DNA from: a virus
Direction: 5' to 3' (one strand)
IMG/VR virus record: IMGVR_UViG_3300050821_014094
Location: 1-46,320 of that record
DNA length: 46,320 bases
Positions 40,503 through 46,320 of the stretch are shown piece by piece; position 1 is the first letter of the stretch; every line of letters starts with the position of its first letter. The notes under the pieces are model-generated. The model made no database searches. It saw only the letters and a list, made by a program, of their open reading frames with translations, and was not told where the DNA came from. A program made the translations under genes and the position numbers.

Positions 40503-42467
40503 ATGTCTGACCTCGTTGTCCGTCCGGCGTACCAGTTTGGTCCGACTGAGATATTGACCGCTGAAAAATTGAACCTGATGGCAACGCCGGTCGTCGAATT
40601 GGCGCTCGCGGATCCGGTCAACGATCAGAACTTTTTAAGAAACGGAAATTTCTATTCGTCTTTCTGGACAGCGCCGACCGGCATAAGTTGTCCTGTCGGA
40701 GCATGGACTACCAATGCGAGCTATTGGTTGTGCCAGCCACTAGGTGCTGCGGTAGCCTTTATTCGCAGTACCCAAGTACCCGATCTGTATTCGCTTTATA
40801 GCGCCGGAATTCAGGGTGCCGTCTCAGTTGGCGACGTCGAGTTTGCTCAACAGATTAATGGCGATCTATCGGCAACGTTGCGCCGCAATGTTACTTTTAG
40901 TGGCTACATCAATAATCAGAGCGGGCTTGCGCTCTCGCCAAAGCTGAAGATTTACACTGCGAACGCGTTTAATAATTTTGGGATACTCACACTTCGCACC
41001 ACTGTCAATCTGCAGACCTCGACTAATTTGAGTTGGACTTATCTGTCGGCAACCATCGACCTAACTTCGGTCACCAACGTTGCCAACGGCTTGTTGATAT
41101 CGATTTTTATGCCATCGGGCACATTGAACGCGACGACGAAGTTCGTCCTGTTCAGCCGGCTGAAACTGCAGATCGGCGAAGTGGCAACGGAGTTTGTCGA
41201 CGACCCGAGTCTTTTCGTCCAGGCGCCGAGCGTCGACTCGACGATGTTACAGGACGGGTGTCTCGCCCGGCCTGGCTTGTACGTCACTAATCCCGGCGTA
41301 ATTCCCAAAGGTGCGTATGGCGCAGGATCGATTCAGAGTGCGGATATCGGTACGGGTGAGATCAAGGGGAGAAACCTCGATCCTGGCATATCGACCACAA
41401 CATCAGCGCTTTTTACGACCCCGGCAGTTAACGCCAATGTCGCCATCACCGTAACCAGCGCAGCTCGTATTACCGCTGGCCTGGTGCTCACTGTTCAGGG
41501 AGCGGGTCTGTATTCGACCGTGAATGTAGCCGGTAGTGTTGTTACGGCAATGAATACGGGTGCTGCGGGTAACGCATCATCGGGAACAGCTATCGTTAGT
41601 GGAGCGACTGTCACCACCAGCGGAAACGCTGTAATTAGCGGCTTAGGATATACACCGATCAATAAAGCAGGGGACACCAATTGCGGAGGCTTGATGATCC
41701 TAAATGACTCGCCCGTTGGCACCGGCAGCTACGGATCAGCTGGAGTGCTGCTTCAGGGACTTTCGGCCAATGCATCTAATGACGGATATATGCCTGGCCT
41801 GGGTTTTTTGCGAACCGGCAGAGTCGGACGAGCTGTTGGTCTGGATATCAATGGAAGATTCAAGACCGTTGATTCGAATGGTGTCGTTGGTTATCTCTTG
41901 GACACTGTCACCAAGGTTGGCACGTCCGATATTCAGAATGCCGCGGTGACCCTGGCGAAGTTGGCTGCGGAGGTCATCAACATGATCATCCCGCCAGGGA
42001 TCATGTCATTCTTTTCCGGACCGGCTCCTCCGTCTGGTTGGTTTCTTGCAGACGGATCAGCCGTGAGTCGCACCACCTACGCAGCGCTATTCACGGCAAT
42101 CGGCACTTACTGGGGCTCGGGAGACAACGTTAGTACGTTCAACCTGCCGGATATGAGGGGCCGAGTGCCTCTGGGATACGTCAACACAGCGGTCGGAGGC
42201 ATCACAGCTCGCGCCTTTGCCAGCAAGGGTGGCGAGGAGACTCATGTTACGACAGCGGCCGAAATGCCGAGCCACGTTCACGTGATGAATCATACGCACG
42301 GTTATATTTCGATAAATGCCGGTAGCGGTATTGCCAGCGGATCAGGTTGGGCGACAGTCGCCGCGACAACCACTGATATCTCAACCGGTATGCAAGCAGC
42401 CGGCGGAAATGGTGCGCATAACGTTATGCAGCCCTATTCAGTTGCCTACTGGATTGTTAAATATTAG
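40503..42467 (+). CDS. Tail fibre with phage tail collar domain
   Basis: A 654-residue protein. Residues about 35-235 are a beta-sandwich binding module (NFLRNGNFYSSFWTAPTGIS). A Thr/Ala-rich fibrous middle follows (about 255-480). The C-terminal collar domain is at about 490-560 (GIMSFFSGPAPPSGWFLADG, FNLPDMRGRVPLGYV). A His-rich tip motif (HVHVMNHTHGY) and the typical end GGNGAHNVMQPYSVAYWIVKY-type (last residues) match short tail fibres. A good AAAGGAGG lies before ATG 40503. It probably provides host recognition independent of the collagen fibres. Confidence 0.87.
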   Translation: MSDLVVRPAYQFGPTEILTAEKLNLMATPVVELALADPVNDQNFLRNGNFYSSFWTAPTGISCPVGAWTTNASYWLCQPLGAAVAFIRSTQVPDLYSLYSAGIQGAVSVGDVEFAQQINGDLSATLRRNVTFSGYINNQSGLALSPKLKIYTANAFNNFGILTLRTTVNLQTSTNLSWTYLSATIDLTSVTNVANGLLISIFMPSGTLNATTKFVLFSRLKLQIGEVATEFVDDPSLFVQAPSVDSTMLQDGCLARPGLYVTNPGVIPKGAYGAGSIQSADIGTGEIKGRNLDPGISTTTSALFTTPAVNANVAITVTSAARITAGLVLTVQGAGLYSTVNVAGSVVTAMNTGAAGNASSGTAIVSGATVTTSGNAVISGLGYTPINKAGDTNCGGLMILNDSPVGTGSYGSAGVLLQGLSANASNDGYMPGLGFLRTGRVGRAVGLDINGRFKTVDSNGVVGYLLDTVTKVGTSDIQNAAVTLAKLAAEVINMIIPPGIMSFFSGPAPPSGWFLADGSAVSRTTYAALFTAIGTYWGSGDNVSTFNLPDMRGRVPLGYVNTAVGGITARAFASKGGEETHVTTAAEMPSHVHVMNHTHGYISINAGSGIASGSGWATVAATTTDISTGMQAAGGNGAHNVMQPYSVAYWIVKY

Positions 42468-42472
42468 GGGGC

Positions 42473-42847
42473 ATGAACCAAGATGTCGCAGAAATTGCCA
42501 AAGAGTGGTTCGAGAAGCATGAGCCCGAAGGCTATCTGGCTTCTGTTATTATCCGTTGCTTTTTTTTCGGCAGTATTATCCGCCGGCCGGGATTTCTGCT
42601 CATGGGCGAGACGTCTTTTTGGGACGGCAAAACGATTTGGGTTGCGCCTCCGGAGAAAGCTAATGCGTGGTTTCTTTATTTCTGGTGTTCAACCAAACCC
42701 ATGTCCTCGTATGAGCTTTGTCTGGAGGCACCGTTTCCATTAACCTATGTGGCGTTTAAACGAAGAGGTAAATACAAGGTACTCGAGTGGAAGAAGCTTT
42801 ATGAAAAAGACATCGGATATAGAGCGCGACATTACGTTAGCGCGTAA
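42473..42847 (+). CDS. Hypothetical protein (124 aa)
   Basis: A 124-residue protein six bases after the fibre stop, with aromatic-rich sequence (EGYLASVIIRCFFFGSIIRR, NAWFLYFWCSTKPMSSYELC). It is rich in Trp, Cys and Phe with a possible hydrophobic segment (about 25-42), and basic at the end. No family was recognised. Its position after the tail fibre suggests a fibre chaperone or a small late accessory, which is not proven. Confidence 0.6.
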   Translation: MNQDVAEIAKEWFEKHEPEGYLASVIIRCFFFGSIIRRPGFLLMGETSFWDGKTIWVAPPEKANAWFLYFWCSTKPMSSYELCLEAPFPLTYVAFKRRGKYKVLEWKKLYEKDIGYRARHYVSA

Positions 42848-42861
42848 CCTAGAAAGGCAGG

Positions 42862-44355
42862 GTTAGCTATATCGGAGGAGGCGCGCCATCAGTACCAATA
42901 ACTCGGCCGCCAGATGCGGCCCAGGAGTATCAGCAGTCGCTTGGTGCGTACATCAGCCAGGCGCCGGCACTCTATAGGGAGGAGTCGCAATATCAACCCC
43001 TGTATAATCAAATGCAGCAAGGCATTCAGGGATCAAATATCTCCTATTATGCCAATGCCATAGAGCAACAGTTACCAGCCGCGCAGACTGCTCTGCAGAA
43101 TTCGCAGAATCAGGCAATTCAAAACGCTATCAACCAGTACGCGACCAATACGCCAGGGATTAACGCCTCGGTCATGGCGAACAATCCGGCGTTGCAACAG
43201 ATCCAATCGATTGCCCAGCAGCAGCAAGGCGCCACGGGACCGGATCAGACCTTGCAAGGATTATTGAGTCAGGTGCAGCAGCAGAACCCTGGCCAGGTGC
43301 AGCAGTTGCAGAATCTGGCTTCCCAAGCTGGACGGATGTACGATCCGACAAATCAGCAATTGCAGGGGTTAAGCACTCAAGCGGGCGCGTATACTGGGCA
43401 AGGTGTCTCGGATCTCAGGGGGATTGCCGGTCAGGCTGCAGCAAACACGCGCAGTGACATTTTCAATCAGACGAAAGGTGCAGTGATGGGGCAATTGGGA
43501 AACCTCGATCCACTGACTCAACAGCTCTCCGATACCGCGCAGCAACAGTTGGCGCTCGGAGGACAAGTTAGCCAACAGGGTTTGCAAGACGCTGACCAAG
43601 CCGCTCGAGCGGCGTACAGTGCGCGCGGGATGCTCAATTCGAGCGGATCGATCGCTTCGGAAGTTCTCAACCGTGACCAAGTCCAGCAAGCGCGATTGCA
43701 GCAACGCGAACAGTTTGCGGCAGGCGTTGATCCGTTAGTCCAGTCGCAGATTCAACAGCGAACAGCCAATGCGATGGGTCTGACTTCCACCGACATTGCG
43801 GCCACGCAGCAGCATCAGGCTCTCGCCGGCCAAATGTATCAGGCCGCCGGCCAATTGGGGCAAGCCGGCACGCAGTTGCAAGGCAGCCTCCAAGGGCAAA
43901 TTGCAGCCAATATTGGCAACGCTGCACAGCAGCAAGGAGCCATGACTCAGGCCGCGATCGGGACGCAACAAGCCGGAATACAACAAGCGCAAGGTCTGCA
44001 AGGCGGGATCCTTGATCAGATCTATCGCAATCAGCAAGCTGCCAGCGGCAACCAGCAGTATTTGTATGGAGCGCAAAGCGGTGCGCAAGGCGCTCTTTTG
44101 GGTGCGCAATCTGGTGGCGCAGGACTCTTAAGCAATATCATGGGAACGGTGCCGCAAATGGGAACAGGTTCGCCGAACCTATTCGCAGGAAGCGGATTGC
44201 TGCAATTGACCTCACAAAACCAGATGGCCGGATATAATCAGCTAAACTCAGCCAACCAGATGAACGCGCAATCAAGCGGACAAGCCAGAGGCGCGATGAT
44301 CGGCGCTGTTGCCGGTGTTGCCGGTGCGGCCATTGTTGGAATAGGACTCTTTTAA
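42862..44355 (+). CDS. Gln-rich internal virion/ejection protein with C-terminal glycine zipper
   Basis: The first ATG is 43012, giving 447 residues. The frame is open and protein-like from 42853, including SYIGGGAPSVPITRPPDAAQ, with AGAAAGG four bases before GTT 42862 where a start (GTG or ATG) would be expected. I give the extended form (about 497 residues), with 43012 as the safe start. The body is extremely Gln/Ala-rich helical coiled coil. The C-terminus is hydrophobic glycine-zipper (MIGAVAGVAGAAIVGIGLF), fit to insert in membranes. This is typical of podovirus ejection proteins. Confidence 0.65.
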   Translation, partial: VSYIGGGAPSVPITRPPDAAQEYQQSLGAYISQAPALYREESQYQPLYNQMQQGIQGSNISYYANAIEQQLPAAQTALQNSQNQAIQNAINQYATNTPGINASVMANNPALQQIQSIAQQQQGATGPDQTLQGLLSQVQQQNPGQVQQLQNLASQAGRMYDPTNQQLQGLSTQAGAYTGQGVSDLRGIAGQAAANTRSDIFNQTKGAVMGQLGNLDPLTQQLSDTAQQQLALGGQVSQQGLQDADQAARAAYSARGMLNSSGSIASEVLNRDQVQQARLQQREQFAAGVDPLVQSQIQQRTANAMGLTSTDIAATQQHQALAGQMYQAAGQLGQAGTQLQGSLQGQIAANIGNAAQQQGAMTQAAIGTQQAGIQQAQGLQGGILDQIYRNQQAASGNQQYLYGAQSGAQGALLGAQSGGAGLLSNIMGTVPQMGTGSPNLFAGSGLLQLTSQNQMAGYNQLNSANQMNAQSSGQARGAMIGAVAGVAGAAIVGIGLF

Positions 44356-44360
44356 AGCAT

Positions 44361-44765
44361 ATGATGATGATACCTGTCACTGTCGGAAAGAGCGCCATTC
44401 ACGGGATAGGGATTTTTGCACTGTCACCAATCCAGAAGGGCGCCGTACTCTGGCAATACGAGCCTGGACTTGACCGAGCCATAAGCGAGTACTCGGTCAA
44501 TTACGCTGAAAAACGGATTTCGCATTTCATTAGGCAACGTGGGTACATCAATCCTGGAAATCCGAAAGAGTGGATTCTTCCGATCGACGAATCACAATTT
44601 TGGAACTTTCCGAAACGGGGCGAACCGGCGAACACGGAGCTCGGCGGACTGCTCGACGGCGAGCACCTGATTCTCGCGGCGAGAAACATCGAGGCGAACG
44701 AGGAGCTTACGATCCCGCCGGAAAGCGACGCGGATTACGAGAGGAAAATGGAAGGACGACCATGA
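44361..44765 (+). CDS. SET-domain-like protein (134 aa)
   Basis: A 134-residue protein with the SET fold landmarks: SAIHGIGIFALSPIQKGAVL (about 11-30) then WQYEPGLD, a middle insert, ESQFWNFPKRGEPANTE (78-93) in the place of the F(I/L)NHSxxPN motif, and ILAARNIEANEELTIPP (104-120) as the AxxxIxxGEELTxxY motif. The catalytic-type NH pair is NF here and the last Tyr is replaced by Pro. The domain may therefore bind SAM differently or be inactive. SET proteins methylate lysines. The target is unknown. The ATG at 44361 follows the ejection-protein gene by five bases, and the stop overlaps the PP-loop gene (ATGA). Confidence 0.75.
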   Translation: MMMIPVTVGKSAIHGIGIFALSPIQKGAVLWQYEPGLDRAISEYSVNYAEKRISHFIRQRGYINPGNPKEWILPIDESQFWNFPKRGEPANTELGGLLDGEHLILAARNIEANEELTIPPESDADYERKMEGRP

Positions 44766-45562
44766 CTCTGGAAGACAAGACGCTGGAATTTATCGAAGCG
44801 CAGATTCGCGTTTACCGAAATCCTGTCTTGTTTTGGAGTGGCGGGAAAGATTCAACGGCTCTTCTGCACTTGATGTATTCGCACGGGATTCGCATGCCGG
44901 TAGTCTATTTTCGCGACCCTTTCTTCCCGCGTAAGAATCGTTTCGTCAATCTGGTGATCGATTCCTACTTGCTCGAATGTCACGACTATCCACCGCTTCG
45001 CGTAAGTCTGAAGCACTCTCCGCAAATGATTGCCCTAGTGAGCGAGTATTCGACCGGGCCGGCGAGCACTGCAGCTGTCTTGAAAAACTCAATTACGTAC
45101 CAGGATGGCGACGACGAACGCGACTTTCTTTGTGGCGTTAATTTCCTGTTGCGCCCATGTGGTACTTTCGCTTTTCCTTGGGACGTCGCACTTGTAGCGC
45201 ACCGAAACGACGACACTGATCCGATCTTCGGTCCGATACCGTTGCACTCCAATATCGTCTATCGCGACGAAGGACCGGATTTTATCTTCCCTATTAGAGA
45301 ATGGAGCGAAGCAGATGTCTGGGACTACACCGAACGATACGACGTCCCGATTCAGGCCGACCGATACGACGTCGCGAATCGCCGGGAGTGGCCCGACAAG
45401 ACGTTTAATAGCGATTGGTATCCGACATGCTTTCGATGCGTCGATAAACGCACGCCAGGACAAATCGTGTTTTGTCCGAAAATGAAGCGGGACATCGTTA
45501 ACGTGTCCGGTGCCGCTCCAGAGTTTGGACACGTATTCGATTACTTCGGAGAGAAAAAATGA
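44762..45562 (+). CDS. PAPS reductase-like PP-loop protein (266 aa)
   Basis: A 266-residue protein with the PP-loop SGGKDST (26-32), MPVVYFRDPFFPRKNRF, and PIREWSEADVWDYTERYDVP (177-196), hallmarks of the phosphoadenosine phosphosulfate reductase/adenylyl-group PP-ATPase family. C223, C226 and C238 (CFRCVDK and FCPK) could bind a metal or Fe-S cluster. The classical ECG(I/L)H tail of CysH was not seen. Relatives also include DndC/tRNA-thiolation-type enzymes. ATG 44762 overlaps the SET stop. It could modify nucleotides, sulfur metabolism or virion proteins. No sulfur-metabolism neighbour is present. Confidence 0.82.
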   Translation: MTLEDKTLEFIEAQIRVYRNPVLFWSGGKDSTALLHLMYSHGIRMPVVYFRDPFFPRKNRFVNLVIDSYLLECHDYPPLRVSLKHSPQMIALVSEYSTGPASTAAVLKNSITYQDGDDERDFLCGVNFLLRPCGTFAFPWDVALVAHRNDDTDPIFGPIPLHSNIVYRDEGPDFIFPIREWSEADVWDYTERYDVPIQADRYDVANRREWPDKTFNSDWYPTCFRCVDKRTPGQIVFCPKMKRDIVNVSGAAPEFGHVFDYFGEKK

Positions 45563-46131
45563 CCACTCCTCTAACACCCCCAACTTTCGGAGACAGATAC
45601 AACGTAGGACTGACCGACATTGGGAGCGGCTACGCTGCGGGAATCACGTCCGCGGGCCAATCCATTGCGGGCGCGATCGGTGCCGTGATGGGCGGCATCA
45701 ACCAGAGAACCGGGGAGGTGCAGCCCGGTATTCTTGACCAGAAAAAGTCGTCCGAAGACATGCTCGACATGCTGAAGATGCACGGGATGATGACCGACGA
45801 CGAATATGAGAAAGCCAAGTCGAGCAGTCTGGGAGCACAGCAAAAATTCATCGGTCAAACCACCGCTGAGTTCAACATGAAACTACAAGCTCAACTCGAG
45901 CAGCAGAAAGCTCTGGCGGTACAGCAAGCCGAAAGTGCCTCCGCAATCACACGGCAAGGAATGGCAGGGCAATCGGCCGAAACAGTCGCCAGGATCGGTC
46001 TGCAGAGGCAGAATCCTGATGACACTACGTATGCGCGCAGACCTCCAGCCAATGCGCCCGTGCCGCTCCCAAACAGGTACGCACCTGATCAATCACTCAC
46101 TGCTCCGCTTCCATCTACAAAACTATTCTAA
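45559..46131 (+). CDS. Putative internal virion protein (190 aa)
   Basis: A 190-residue protein overlapping the PP-loop stop by ATGA. An N-terminal Gly/Ala-rich segment (YAAGITSAGQSIAGAIGAVM) could form a membrane-active glycine zipper. A Gln/Ala/Lys-rich helix follows (MKLQAQLEQQKALAVQQAES) and then a Pro-rich tail. It resembles small ejection proteins. It lies 12 bases before the wrapped DPBB-domain gene and so belongs to the ejection cluster. No enzyme motif was seen. Confidence 0.65.
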   Translation: MTTPLTPPTFGDRYNVGLTDIGSGYAAGITSAGQSIAGAIGAVMGGINQRTGEVQPGILDQKKSSEDMLDMLKMHGMMTDDEYEKAKSSSLGAQQKFIGQTTAEFNMKLQAQLEQQKALAVQQAESASAITRQGMAGQSAETVARIGLQRQNPDDTTYARRPPANAPVPLPNRYAPDQSLTAPLPSTKLF

Positions 46132-46143
46132 GAAGGTCGAGTT

Positions 46144-46320
46144 ATGGCTCAAGACGACGGCAGCTACTTCTTTGATCTCAAGAAAAGACAAGACGATGCC
46201 GACACGGTTGCCGCGCTAAAGTTCCTGCAAGAGCCAGCGACGCAGGTCGAGGACAGTGCGCGGGACCTGCAGCAGAGCCAAAGGATGACGGATCTGCAGT
46301 ATCTGGCTTACGGAGATCCG
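46144..46320 (+). CDS. N-terminal part of wrapped DPBB-domain virion protein
   Basis: ATG 46144 with GAAGG eight bases upstream opens MAQDDGSYFFDLKKRQDDAD and reads without break into the right terminal repeat. The frame equals the one at 2-1801 in the left copy. The gene is therefore 629 codons in the circular molecule. Residues 1-59 are acidic and helical. Details of the rest are given with 1-1801. Confidence 0.85.
   Translation, partial: MAQDDGSYFFDLKKRQDDADTVAALKFLQEPATQVEDSARDLQQSQRMTDLQYLAYGDP
46233..46320. repeat. Right copy of the 88-nt terminal overlap
   Basis: Identical to 1-88 except G at 46245 in place of A at 13, synonymous in the coding frame. It marks circular closure of the contig. 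Confidence 0.93.

Overview
The window is an essentially complete genome of a tailed, podovirus-like bacteriophage, seen as a circular contig of about 46.2 kb. The first 88 bases (1-88) recur as the last 88 (46233-46320) with a single mismatch, and one gene runs off the right end and back in at the left (46144-46320 joined to 1-1801). The gene set supports this: terminase large subunit, a long portal, scaffold, an SU10-type major capsid protein, a head-tail adaptor, a nozzle-like protein, several fibres, holin and endolysin. No tail tube, tape measure, contractile sheath, integrase, tRNA, rRNA or CRISPR was seen. The host cannot be named from sequence. Shine-Dalgarno sites, dense ATGA/GTGA stop-start overlaps and cell-wall hydrolases point to a bacterium.

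Layout. (1) 46144-6481, rightward: ejection and virion proteins. They carry a double-psi-barrel (RlpA-like) domain, an HExxH zinc-protease motif and a glucosaminidase-like domain in three consecutive genes. (2) 10246-6483, leftward: a three-gene unit of one unknown protein and two collagen-repeat fibres. (3) 10462-18462, rightward: a tightly overlapped early operon of small membrane or secreted proteins, an HTH protein, a VRR-NUC nuclease, a RecT annealase, a RecB/Cas4-like Fe-S nuclease, a small collagen/coiled-coil protein and a RepA-like ATPase. No DNA or RNA polymerase is encoded. (4) 18463-19174: a control region with repeated GTGAACGA boxes, a 9-bp inverted repeat, a G-run tract and a 14-bp GC palindrome. 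GC skew on the + strand flips here from strongly C-rich to strongly G-rich, which makes it the best candidate replication origin. (5) 19175-28800, rightward: a decayed or recoded zinc-ribbon gene, a putative small terminase, TerL, portal, small genes and an endonuclease VII-like HNH gene. Small leftward genes are interspersed. (6) 32508-28874, leftward: two parallel beta-helix fibre/depolymerase-like proteins. (7) 32621-46131, rightward: scaffold, capsid, adaptor, holin, proline-rich repeat protein, GH46-like endolysin, nozzle-like protein, collar-domain fibre, a Gln-rich ejection protein, then a translationally coupled SET-domain and PP-loop (PAPS reductase-like) pair, and further virion proteins. 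Two free-standing HNH homing-type endonucleases sit among the structural genes.

How it works together (inference): the RepA-like ATPase, RecT and RecB-like nuclease probably redirect host replication and recombination to make concatemers. TerS/TerL package them through the portal. The many collagen and beta-helix fibres bind or degrade surface polysaccharide, and the hydrolase-bearing ejection proteins open the envelope. Lysis uses the holin at 36569 and the GH46-like enzyme at 37357. The most unusual points are the skew flip with repeats at about 19.0 kb, the zinc-ribbon frame with TGA at a cysteine position, and the SET/PP-loop cassette inside the ejection-protein cluster.
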